From contig DGSY01000168.1 in NCBI GenBank assembly GCA_002394125.1, forward strand, positions 16,149 to 23,030: a stretch of DNA of 6,882 nucleotides, given 5' to 3'. The notes beneath the pieces are model-generated. The model did not search any database and was not told where the DNA came from. It was given only the letters and a program-made list of their open reading frames with translations. This stretch comes from Ruminococcus sp. UBA4350 (GTDB lineage Bacteria > Bacillota > Clostridia > Oscillospirales > Ruminococcaceae). The first letter of the stretch is position 1; each line of letters begins with the position of its first letter. Made by a program: the position numbers and the translations under genes. Below, piece after piece: positions 1-5,762 of the stretch.

Positions 1-80
1 CGCCCGCCGATATCCGCAGCGAAATGCAGCGCAGCATCCGGCAGGCGCTCGCGCTCTATGATGATGAAGGAGGGCAGTGA
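1..80 (+). CDS. C-terminal end of an unidentified protein (partial)
   Basis: A reading frame open from the left edge ends with TGA at 78-80 and gives 25 residues ending in ALALYDDEGGQ. Codon use is GC-rich at third positions, like the following gene. The stop lies one base before the TTG start of the transporter, and the transporter's ribosome site lies inside these last codons, the usual layout of an operon. Too little is present to name the protein; the tail is mostly polar and probably helical (RSEMQRSIRQALALYDD). That it is coding is inferred from codon use and the tight junction. Confidence 0.55.
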   Translation, partial: PADIRSEMQRSIRQALALYDDEGGQ

Positions 81-81
81 T

Positions 82-966
82 TTGCAGAAGCCCAATGACC
101 GCACGCTCGGCATCATATTCATCATCGCATCCGCATTCTGCTTTGCACTGATGAATCTGTTCATCCGTCTGACCGGCGATGTGCCGACGCTCCAGAAATG
201 CTTTTTCCGCAATTTCTTCGCGCTCATTATCGCTGTATCGTCGCTCCTGCGGACGCATACGCCGTTCCGCATCGGCAAGGGCAATCTCCGCTGGCTGCTG
301 GCGCGGTCGATCGCCGGCGGGCTCGGCATGATCTGCAATTTCTACGCAGTCGATCACATGGCGCTCTCGGATGCCTCCATGCTCAATAAGCTCTCGCCCT
401 TTTTCGCGATCCTGTTTTCGATCATTCTGCTGAAAGAGAAGCCGACGGTTCCGGAATGGCTTGCGGTCGGCGCGGCATTCATCGGCGCGCTCATCGTCGC
501 AAGACCGCGGTTTGATTTTTCCGCGCTGCCGGCGGCGGCGGGCTTTCTCGGCGGGCTCGGCGCAGGGCTTGCCTATGCGAATGTGCGCATTCTCGGTCTC
601 CGGAAGGAAAACAGCATGATCATCGTCGCATTCTTCTCCGGATTCACCTCGCTGATGATGCTGCCGAATCTGATCCTCCGCTATCATCCGATGACGGCGC
701 GGCAGTGGGGAATGCTGATCCTGACCGGTCTTGCGGCCGCAGGCGGGCAGATCTTCATTACAAAGGCATACGCCAAAGCGCCCGCAAAGGAAATCTCCGT
801 CTATGATTTTTCGATTGTGATTTTCGCGGCGGTTTTCGGTGTCCTGTTCCTTGACCAGACACCGGAGCCGGTCAGCGTGATCGGCTATGTCATCATCATC
901 GGCGCCGCCGTCATCAAGTGGCAGTATACGATGCGGCACGCAGAGCAGAAGCGTCCGGCCGAATAA
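82..966 (+). CDS. EamA/DMT-family membrane transporter
   Basis: A 294-residue membrane protein with about ten hydrophobic segments in two halves, the architecture of the drug/metabolite transporter superfamily with two EamA repeats (roughly residues 8-140 and 150-285). The first half contains TM1 (GIIFIIASAFCFALMNLFIR) and a short charged turn after the fourth helix (LLKEKPTVPEW), typical of EamA proteins. The second half ends with VIGYVIIIGAAVIKW. The family moves small metabolites, often by export of amino acids or related compounds; the substrate cannot be read here. I chose TTG at 82 because AAGGAGGG at 67-74 sits 7 bases before it. The in-frame ATGs at 58, 61 and 64 lie upstream of or at that site and have no ribosome site of their own. 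It probably shares a transcript with the gene before it. Confidence 0.9.
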   Translation: MQKPNDRTLGIIFIIASAFCFALMNLFIRLTGDVPTLQKCFFRNFFALIIAVSSLLRTHTPFRIGKGNLRWLLARSIAGGLGMICNFYAVDHMALSDASMLNKLSPFFAILFSIILLKEKPTVPEWLAVGAAFIGALIVARPRFDFSALPAAAGFLGGLGAGLAYANVRILGLRKENSMIIVAFFSGFTSLMMLPNLILRYHPMTARQWGMLILTGLAAAGGQIFITKAYAKAPAKEISVYDFSIVIFAAVFGVLFLDQTPEPVSVIGYVIIIGAAVIKWQYTMRHAEQKRPAE

Positions 967-968
967 TA

Positions 969-1012
969 CAGCAGCCCGCACCCGGTGTTGAAGCATCGGG
1001 GGCGGGCTGCTG
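969..1012 (+). terminator. GC-rich hairpin after the transporter gene
   Basis: An 11-bp perfect stem, CAGCAGCCCGC (969-979) with GCGGGCTGCTG (1002-1012), plus an inner CCCG/CGGG pairing, starts two bases after the transporter stop. The downstream T run is weak (CTCTTTAC), so it is a plausible but imperfect intrinsic terminator. The right arm shares the 14-mer CGGGGGCGGGCTGC with the hairpin at 5088-5123. Confidence 0.65.
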
Positions 1013-1037
1013 CTCTTTACCGGTTTCTCTGAATGTA

Positions 1038-1195
1038 TTGATGTCCCAACTATCTCTTGAAGATATCTGCTTGTCTTTTTGCCGTGATACTGCGTTAGAA
1101 ATCCTTGCCTTGCGTCAGCAAGGCGGCGGCTTTCTGCCTTGTCTCACGACAAAAATCCTGCGCATCTATTCTTCAAGATTTAATTGGTACATCAA
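1038..1195. repeat. Palindromic MITE-like element flanked by TA
   Basis: The two ends are imperfect inverted repeats. Bases 1037-1063 match the reverse complement of 1170-1196 at about 22 of 27 positions, starting TTGATGT and containing TCTTGAAGA. Pairing resumes inward: TTTTTGCCGTGA (1076-1087) with TCACGACAAAAA (1144-1155), AGAAA (1097-1101) with TTTCT (1131-1135), and GCCTTGC (1107-1113) with GCAAGGC (1118-1124) around a GTCA loop. All pairs centre on about base 1116, so the whole element is one long hairpin. TA lies at both outer edges (1036-1037, 1196-1197), the target duplication expected for mariner/IS630-type MITEs. It has no open frame of its own. Together with the hairpin before it and the promoter after it, it fills the 368-base gene-free stretch 967-1334. 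Mobility is inferred, since only one copy is visible. Confidence 0.6.
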
Positions 1196-1220
1196 TAATG
1201 CCGCACGGACGGCGGTGATC

Positions 1221-1252
1221 CTGCACATAATTGCCGCTGAATTTTTGTGCAG
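1221..1252. promoter_or_regulatory. Inverted repeat just upstream of the sigma-operon promoter
   Basis: CTGCACA (1221-1227) and TGTGCAG (1246-1252) form a 7-bp inverted repeat with an 18-base gap, ending a few bases before the -35 region. The position would suit a protein-binding site, but the arms are short and this could be chance. Confidence 0.2.
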
Positions 1253-1255
1253 ATA

Positions 1256-1284
1256 TACAAAATCAAAAATAATTATGGTATAAT
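1256..1284 (+). promoter_or_regulatory. Extended -10 promoter of the sigma-factor operon
   Basis: TATAAT at 1279-1284 is preceded by TGG, forming an extended -10 (TGnTATAAT). The best -35 at a 17-base spacing, TACAAA (1256-1261), matches consensus at only 3 of 6 bases. This is typical of extended -10 promoters read by the housekeeping sigma factor. It starts about 50 bases before the sigma-factor gene. I see no convincing separate ECF-type -35/-10 pair, so autoregulation is not evident from this promoter. Confidence 0.7.
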
Positions 1285-1334
1285 AGTTACCGCAGGAGAT
1301 ATTTGCTGATTACTGTAGTGAAGGGGGTGAGACG

Positions 1335-1895
1335 ATGCAGGATGACAGCCGGATCATTGCAATGCTGGAGCAGCGGGACGAGCAGGCACTCACAGTCATT
1401 CGGGAGCAGTTCGGCGCGATGTGCTATCAGGTCGCGTACCGGATCACGGGCAGCCGCGAGGATGCGGAGGAATGTGTGAATGATGCGCTCATGGCGGTGT
1501 GGAATTCGATCCCGCCGCAGAAGCCGGACAGGCTTGCGCCGTATCTTGCATCGCTCGCCAGCCGGAGAGCGATCAACCGTTACAAGCATACACACAGCGA
1601 AAAGCGCGGCGGCACACAGTTCACAAGCGCACTGGATGAGCTGGCCGAGGTCATTCCGTCAACGGAAAATGTGGAGCGGCAGGTCGAACGCCGCGAGCTG
1701 ACGGATGCGCTGACAAAATGGCTGCGGACGCTTTCTCCGGAACACCGTCGCATTTTCATGCAGCGCTATTTCTATTCCGAATCCATACAGGCCGTTGCAC
1801 AGGCCAATCAGATGAGCGCGGATGCCGTCAAGATGCTGCTGATGCGTCTGCGCAGAAAGCTGCAAAAGCATCTGCGAAAGGAGGGATTGCTATGA
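1335..1895 (+). CDS. ECF-type sigma-70 family RNA polymerase sigma factor
   Basis: A 186-residue cytoplasmic sigma factor containing only the two core domains of the ECF group. Region 2 spans about residues 15-84, with the core-binding and -10 recognition helices around DAEECVNDALMAVW (43-56) and ending in SRRAINRYK. Region 4 spans about 122-182, with LSPEHRRIF followed by the DNA-binding helix-turn-helix SIQAVAQANQMSADAVK and a basic LRRKLQKHLRK tail. The two are joined by a variable linker (85-121). The length is normal for the class. AAGGGGGTGA at 1321-1330, close to the consensus ribosome site, lies ahead of the ATG. Its stop overlaps the next gene's start as ATGA (1892-1895), which implies translational coupling and is the usual pairing of a sigma factor with its anti-sigma factor. 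Its target promoters are unknown. Confidence 0.88.
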   Translation: MQDDSRIIAMLEQRDEQALTVIREQFGAMCYQVAYRITGSREDAEECVNDALMAVWNSIPPQKPDRLAPYLASLASRRAINRYKHTHSEKRGGTQFTSALDELAEVIPSTENVERQVERRELTDALTKWLRTLSPEHRRIFMQRYFYSESIQAVAQANQMSADAVKMLLMRLRRKLQKHLRKEGLL

Positions 1896-3280
1896 CACCG
1901 CTGGATATCATGGAGGCTTTGCGTGATGTGCCGGCAGATCTGATCGAAATGCCGTGCAGCATGGCGGAGGATCACGGCGGATCCCCGGTCAGCAGCGCAG
2001 GAACAGCGGCGAATGTGCAGGCTGCTCCGGCGGACACGGAAGCCCCCGCCGGAAAGCGGTTCGGGCATACGCTTCTGCCCTATCTGCTGACGGCCGGATG
2101 CGCGGCGGCCTGTATTGCGGGCTTTGCGGTAATCGTCCGGTTTTCCGGCGGAACGGATCCGGTCACAACACAGTCTGCGCTGCCGGAGAATGCCGTCACG
2201 GAGGTTTATCCGGAAACGACCGCAGCAGCGGTACGGACAACCGCCGCAGTGACCTCTGTGAACACGCAGACCGTGACAGCGTATGTGCAGACCGTCACCG
2301 GCACACAGCAGACCGTCACGCAGCACACCGTCACGCAGACCGTGACCGCAGTCACAACAGCGGCAGCGGAAACTGATGCCGCGGAACCCCCCGCAGAGCA
2401 GACTGCGCCGCAGGAAACAGCCGCGCCCGCGCCCGATCTCCCCGCAGAGCCGGAGGATACACGGTACGGCAGAGTCATCGACGGTGTATACTATGAAATG
2501 GGCGATGTCACAATGGACGGTGCGATCGACTATTACGATGCTATAGAAGCGCTGCAGCTGTTTACAGAGATGACTGGCGGAACTGCACAGTTCGAGGAGC
2601 GGATGCTGCTCTGCAGCGTGTTTCACAGAGAGGGCGTCTATATCGAGATAGATAAGACACATCCCGGGCCGGAGGATCGCTACGGAAAGGGGCCGGATCC
2701 GAAGGAAGGCTTCATGTGGTGGCCGTTTAATGTGGACGATGCGCAATATCTTTGGGAGTATGTCAATCTCCGTCAGGTTCATGAAGATCTGACCATGCAG
2801 GCGTTTCTGGATATGACAAAGGACGAAGTTTCTCAGATGCTGAGGGATTTTGACTTGCATTACCGTGCTGTCCTAAATGATCAGATCGGCGCATCTGCAA
2901 TGGGCGTTGTGCCGATCGGCACACCGGACGGATTCTTTGTTGACGGGCAGTACATTGTATACGGCGATTTGAATCTGAACGGCCGCTTTGATGAGGGCGA
3001 TGCGGAGCTGTATGAATTGATAGCGCAGGAGTATGAAGCTGCCGCGGCAGCCGCAGGAGAATATGAGTTTTCCCTGCGCGATGAGCAGTATGCGCTCGCA
3101 TCACCCCAATACATCAATTCCGAGGGGAAGTACTGTTACATATACCGATCCCGGAGCGACTATCCGAAAATGGCAGCGCTGATCCGGCAGTATGTCGCGA
3201 TGTCGGAGGCGGGCGAAGAGCTGCCGCCGGATCTCGGCAATTTCTATGAGCAATACATCGCCGGACAGGAAAACCCGTAA
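1892..3280 (+). CDS. Putative membrane anti-sigma factor with extracellular dockerin-like module
   Basis: A 462-residue protein. Start is ATG 1892, with AAAGGAGGG at 1877-1885 and a 6-base spacer; the frame is open further upstream, but only inside the sigma gene. Order: a short cytoplasmic tail (1-60) beginning MTPLDIMEALRDVPADLIEM, which resembles the short N-terminal helix I associate with clostridial anti-sigma partners; one membrane segment (about 61-82); a Thr/Ala/Pro-rich stalk (88-190) with TVT repeats; then a folded outer module (191-462). The module has two dockerin-like calcium loops: D205, T207, D209, D213, D216 in GDVTMDGAIDYYDA, and D359, N361, N363, D367, D370 in GDLNLNGRFDEGDA. 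A dockerin-like exit helix lies at FNVDDAQYLW (279-288). No HxxxCxxC zinc anti-sigma motif is present. Overlap with the sigma gene and this topology suggest anti-sigma and sensor function (inferred). The outer module is about 90% identical to the C-terminal part of the next gene's product. Confidence 0.7.
   Translation: MTPLDIMEALRDVPADLIEMPCSMAEDHGGSPVSSAGTAANVQAAPADTEAPAGKRFGHTLLPYLLTAGCAAACIAGFAVIVRFSGGTDPVTTQSALPENAVTEVYPETTAAAVRTTAAVTSVNTQTVTAYVQTVTGTQQTVTQHTVTQTVTAVTTAAAETDAAEPPAEQTAPQETAAPAPDLPAEPEDTRYGRVIDGVYYEMGDVTMDGAIDYYDAIEALQLFTEMTGGTAQFEERMLLCSVFHREGVYIEIDKTHPGPEDRYGKGPDPKEGFMWWPFNVDDAQYLWEYVNLRQVHEDLTMQAFLDMTKDEVSQMLRDFDLHYRAVLNDQIGASAMGVVPIGTPDGFFVDGQYIVYGDLNLNGRFDEGDAELYELIAQEYEAAAAAAGEYEFSLRDEQYALASPQYINSEGKYCYIYRSRSDYPKMAALIRQYVAMSEAGEELPPDLGNFYEQYIAGQENP
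2258..2359 (+). repeat. Thr/Val-rich stalk repeats (TVT) in the membrane protein
   Basis: Residues 123-156 of the membrane protein repeat TVT at short intervals (QTVTAYVQTVTGTQQTVTQH and onward). The underlying DNA carries imperfect copies of CAGACCGTSAC, including CAGACCGTCAC and CAGACCGTGAC. Such Thr-rich segments usually form an extended, possibly glycosylated wall-spanning stalk. It is absent from the secreted paralogue, as expected for a spacer needed only by a membrane-anchored protein. Confidence 0.6.
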
Positions 3281-3469
3281 GCCAAATCATCCGAATGCAG
3301 AATTTCAAAGGAGGTATCATTATGAAAAAGAAGCTGTTTGCCGCGCTGACCGCAGCTTTGATGCTCGGCAGCACAATGGCCGCGTCCGTCTCTGCGGCGG
3401 AGACCTACAAAAAGGGCGATGTCAATATGGACGGCGATATTACCGTCGCGGATGCGCAACTGGTTCTGG
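2451..3469 (+). repeat. Long direct repeat, copy 1 (sensor module + intergenic + signal-peptide start)
   Basis: This segment recurs at 3749-4763, offset 1298 bases in the coding module and 1294 after the intergenic gap, where copy 2 lacks 4 bases. It spans the outer module of the membrane protein, its stop, the short intergenic region and the first ~50 codons of the next gene. Bases 2758-2910 are identical to 4056-4208 without a single change (153 bases). Confidence 0.9.
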
Positions 3470-4578
3470 AGCAGTTTACTGTATTTATCTGCGGCAATGT
3501 AGAGGGATGCGACTATTACGAGCAGCACAAGGATGATGCGGATTTTTTGTATTATCATCTGACCGCAGAACAGGAACAGCTGGCATCCATTACAGGCGGT
3601 ACGACCAAATCTCTCGAACCTGAGCTTCATGCAGATATTCCGTTTCATGTGCTTGACGCGCAGTGCATTTTAATGTATTCTACAGAGAAGCTTGCCGGAA
3701 AAGAGGTCCCTGATAATATCGAAGACTTCGTGTCTGCCATGCAGCATCCGGAGGAAACACGGTACGGCAGGGAGATCGGCGGCGTCTTCTATGAAATGGG
3801 CGATGTCACAATGGACGGTGCGATAGACTATTACGATGCTATAGAAGCGCTGCAGCTGTATACAGAGATGTTTGCCGGAACTGCACAGTTCGAGGAGCGG
3901 ATGCTGCTCTGCAGCGTGTTTCACAGAGAGGGCGTCTATATGGAGATAGATAAGAAACATCCCGGGCCGGAGGATCGCTACGGAAAGGGGCCGGAACCGA
4001 AGAAAGGCTTCATGTGGTGGCCGTTTAATGTGGACGATGCGCAATATCTTTGGGTGTATGTCAATCTCCGTCAGGTTCATGAAGATCTGACCATGCAGGC
4101 GTTTCTGGATATGACAAAGGACGAAGTTTCTCAGATGCTGAGGGATTTTGACTTGCATTACCGTGCTGTCCTAAATGATCAGATCGGCGCATCTGCAATG
4201 GGCGTTGTACCGATCGGCACACCGGACGGATTCTTTGTTGACGGAAAGTACATCGTATACGGCGATTTGAATATGAACGGCCGCTTTGATGAGGGAGATG
4301 CGGAGCTGTATGAACTGATCGCGCAGGAGTATGAAGCTGCCGCGGCAGACGCAGGAGAATATGAGTTTTCCCTGCGCGATGAGCAGTATGCGCTCGCATC
4401 ATGCCGATACATCAATTCCGAAGGAAACTACCGCAGCTTATACAATAACTTAAAGGACTATCCGAAAATGGCAGCGCTGATCCGGCAGTATGTCGCGATG
4501 TCGGAGGCGGGCGCAGAGCTGCCGCAGGATCTCGGCAACTTCTATGAGCAATACATTGCCGGACAGGAAAACCCATAA
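3322..4578 (+). CDS. Secreted protein with N-terminal dockerin-like unit and copy of the sensor module
   Basis: 418 residues. Start is ATG 3322, with AAAGGAGGT at 3307-3315 and a 6-base spacer; an earlier in-frame ATG at 3295 precedes that site and is rejected. A clear signal peptide (MKKKLFAALTAALMLGS..., cleavage near VSA-AE, residues 25/26) predicts export. Unit 1 follows: calcium loop GDVNMDGDITVADA (32-45), a long insert, then the exit helix FHVLDAQCILMY (108-119). From about residue 147 it matches the membrane protein's outer module: loop GDVTMDGAIDYYDA (160-173), FNVDDAQYLW (235-244), loop GDLNMNGRFDEGDA (314-327) and the same C-terminal AGQENP. There is no membrane anchor, sortase motif or recognisable enzyme domain. 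The intergenic gap to the membrane-protein gene is 41 bases without a visible promoter, so they are probably co-transcribed. Differences from the module copy cluster near residues 370-380. The function is unknown; it may bind the same partner as the sensor (inferred). Confidence 0.78.
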   Translation: MKKKLFAALTAALMLGSTMAASVSAAETYKKGDVNMDGDITVADAQLVLEQFTVFICGNVEGCDYYEQHKDDADFLYYHLTAEQEQLASITGGTTKSLEPELHADIPFHVLDAQCILMYSTEKLAGKEVPDNIEDFVSAMQHPEETRYGREIGGVFYEMGDVTMDGAIDYYDAIEALQLYTEMFAGTAQFEERMLLCSVFHREGVYMEIDKKHPGPEDRYGKGPEPKKGFMWWPFNVDDAQYLWVYVNLRQVHEDLTMQAFLDMTKDEVSQMLRDFDLHYRAVLNDQIGASAMGVVPIGTPDGFFVDGKYIVYGDLNMNGRFDEGDAELYELIAQEYEAAAADAGEYEFSLRDEQYALASCRYINSEGNYRSLYNNLKDYPKMAALIRQYVAMSEAGAELPQDLGNFYEQYIAGQENP

Positions 4579-4763
4579 GCGAATCCGAATGCAGAATTTC
4601 AAAGGAGGTATCATGATGAAAAAGAAACTGTTTGCCGCGCTGACCGCAGCCTTGCTGCTCGGCAGCACAATGGACGCGCCCGTCTCTGCGGCGGAGACAT
4701 ATCAAAAGGGCGATGTCAACATGGACGGTGAGATTACCGTCGCGGATGCGCAGATGGTTCTGA
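3749..4763 (+). repeat. Long direct repeat, copy 2
   Basis: Second copy of 2451-3469. It begins at CGGAGGA (3749), where the frame passes from the N-terminal unit into the sensor-like module (HPEETRYGR here, EPEDTRYGR in copy 1). It ends within the N-terminal dockerin-like unit of the small secreted gene, after which the two N-terminal units diverge. Confidence 0.9.
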
Positions 4764-4999
4764 GAGAGTATGCGAATCACATTGTTGCAGGACTGAAGCC
4801 GGAATTCACGCCGGAACAGGAGGAGCTTGCTGCGGTGCTTGGCCTGACGCATCCTTACCCGTTTTCATCCCGTGAATCGACGCCCTATAGTGTGGTTGAC
4901 GCACAATGCATACTGATGTACTGTACCGCTGAATTATCAGGAGTCCATTCGGAGCCCGAAGAATTCTATCTGAAATTCAGAGAGAAAATGAACGGATAA
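4616..4999 (+). CDS. Small secreted dockerin-like protein
   Basis: 127 residues. ATG 4616 matches the start of the larger secreted paralogue (MKKKLF); the adjacent in-frame ATG at 4613 is possible. AAAGGAGGT lies at 4601-4609. A signal peptide with cleavage near VSA-AE (25/26) is followed by one dockerin-like unit: calcium loop GDVNMDGEITVADA (32-45) and an exit helix YSVVDAQCILMY (91-102), separated by a roughly 45-residue insert that contains FTPEQEELAAVLGL. The second calcium loop of a normal dockerin is missing; only its helix remains. It equals the N-terminal part of the 418-residue protein, without the sensor module and with a shorter insert. It is 37 bases downstream of that gene and ahead of the hairpin at 5088-5123, so it is probably the last gene of the operon. 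Partner and function are unknown. Confidence 0.75.
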   Translation: MKKKLFAALTAALLLGSTMDAPVSAAETYQKGDVNMDGEITVADAQMVLREYANHIVAGLKPEFTPEQEELAAVLGLTHPYPFSSRESTPYSVVDAQCILMYCTAELSGVHSEPEEFYLKFREKMNG

Positions 5000-5087
5000 T
5001 ATGGACGGGCGGGCGCAAACGAACCTGCGCTCCGCATGACCGCTGCACTGACATCAAGCATTCAGAACATATCGTTTCCTCCGCAAA

Positions 5088-5123
5088 AGCCCGCCCCCGA
5101 AGCTTCGGCACCGGGGGCGGGCT
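5088..5123 (+). terminator. GC-rich hairpin closing the sigma/dockerin-like operon
   Basis: A 12-bp perfect stem, AGCCCGCCCCCG (5088-5099) with CGGGGGCGGGCT (5112-5123), and a 12-base loop. The downstream bases are AT-rich (GCATATATATTCCTTTAT) but not a clean T run. It lies 88 bases after the small secreted gene. Its right arm shares 14 bases with the hairpin at 969-1012, so this may be a recurrent terminator form in the genome. Confidence 0.65.
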
Positions 5124-5150
5124 GCATATATATTCCTTTATACCGGATTC

Positions 5151-5244
5151 AGGAGGTATCATGATGAAAAAGAAACTGTTTGCCGCGCTGACCGCAGCCT
5201 TGCTGCTCGGCAGCAGCACCTCATTGTATGGCTGTCGGCTTTGA
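5151..5244 (+). pseudogene. Remnant of a further signal-peptide/dockerin-like gene (leader only)
   Basis: Bases 5151-5215 are identical to 4603-4667: the ribosome site AGGAGGT, two ATGs (5161, 5164) and the signal peptide MKKKLFAALTAALLLGS. Immediately afterwards the similarity ends, and the frame runs STSLYGCRL into TGA at 5242. No mature protein is left. It is a fourth member of the local family, cut off at its signal peptide by the join to the XRE fragment that follows. Confidence 0.8.
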
Positions 5245-5650
5245 CGAGAAGTCTGCCGATGTCCGCATCGCACAGTATGAATGCGGCACACGCACACCCA
5301 AGCAGGCACTTGTGGAACTGCTTGCCGAAGCTCTGGACGTGAATCCCCGTTCCCTTGCTGATGATGAGATACTCGGAGCGGAGGGCGTTATGATGATGCT
5401 CTTTGAGCTTGATGAGCATTACCCGATCAGCATTGAAGATTGCGAAGACGAGGACGGCAACAGAAGAAAGGGCATTGTTTTCGGCTCTATCCTGATGACT
5501 GACCTCCTTTCTGAGTGGCAGAGACGAAAAAAAGGCCTTGCTGACGGTAAGATCAGCAAGGCCGAATATACAGAGTGGAAGCTTAACTGGCCGAAAACGA
5601 CCGATGATTGCGGAAAGCATGAACCTGCGAAAGAGTGGCGCAACCTGTAA
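5228..5650 (+). pseudogene. 5'-truncated XRE-family regulator
   Basis: The frame gives 140 residues. The start, MAVGFDEKSADVRIAQYECG, corresponds to the second half of a Cro/C1-type helix-turn-helix, followed by TRTPKQALVELLAEALDVNP, a familiar end of that domain. The first one or two helices are missing. The C-terminal part (residues about 50-140) is acidic then helical, with WQRRKKGLADGKISKAEYTE. The ATG at 5228 has no ribosome site; the bases before it come from the neighbouring signal-peptide remnant or the junction. It is therefore most likely the tail of a regulator that lost its start in the same event that cut the leader gene. Low-level translation by coupling to the leader stop at 5242 cannot be excluded, but DNA binding by the usual mode is unlikely. 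Confidence 0.7.
5527..5563 (-). terminator. Intrinsic terminator on the minus strand, inside the XRE fragment
   Basis: GGCCTTGCTGA (5534-5544) and TCAGCAAGGCC (5553-5563) make an 11-bp perfect stem with an 8-base loop. On the plus strand it is preceded by seven A (5527-5533), so on the minus strand the hairpin is followed by seven T, a textbook Rho-independent terminator. It would stop transcripts running out of the GMP synthase gene, about 200 bases past its stop. The stem is also coding sequence of the truncated regulator, so it may be fortuitous. Confidence 0.5.
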
Positions 5651-5715
5651 GCCACTTGAACTGCAGAATAATTCCGCTCAGCTCCCTGTTATCAAATTGT
5701 TATCACTGAGATTTT

Positions 5716-5757
5716 AAGACTTCGGAAATGGCGTAGCTACGCCGTTTCTGAGGTCTT
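5716..5757. terminator. Long hairpin between the XRE fragment and the GMP synthase gene
   Basis: A 21-bp inverted repeat with no spacer, centred on GTAGCTAC (5733-5740); the mismatching positions are T/G and G/T, which pair as wobbles in plus-strand RNA. It lies 5 bases beyond the GMP synthase stop. Neither side has a clean T run, so it may act as a weak bidirectional terminator or a 3'-end stabilising structure. Confidence 0.45.
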
Positions 5758-5762
5758 GCTTA

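Noticed and set aside
918..1283. 121-codon open frame on the plus strand
   Set aside because: It starts inside the transporter gene and runs through the hairpin, the palindromic element and the promoter; no ribosome site and no recognisable protein.
2258..2359. Possible CRISPR or tandem-repeat array
   Set aside because: The repeats are short, imperfect and in frame, encoding the TVT stalk of the membrane protein.
1808..2860. 350-codon open frame on the minus strand
   Set aside because: It lies opposite the membrane sensor gene; its protein is Arg/Cys/His-rich low-quality sequence, and the same shadow recurs opposite the duplicated module (3670-4158).
3295..3321. Earlier ATG for the 418-residue secreted protein
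   Set aside because: It would place the ribosome site inside the coding region and put extra residues ahead of a clean signal peptide.
1107..5548. Shared 12-mer GCCTTGCTGACG between the centre of the palindromic element (minus strand, around 1113-1124) and the XRE fragment (5535-5546)
   Set aside because: The match does not extend on either side and in the XRE fragment it encodes normal residues; most likely chance.
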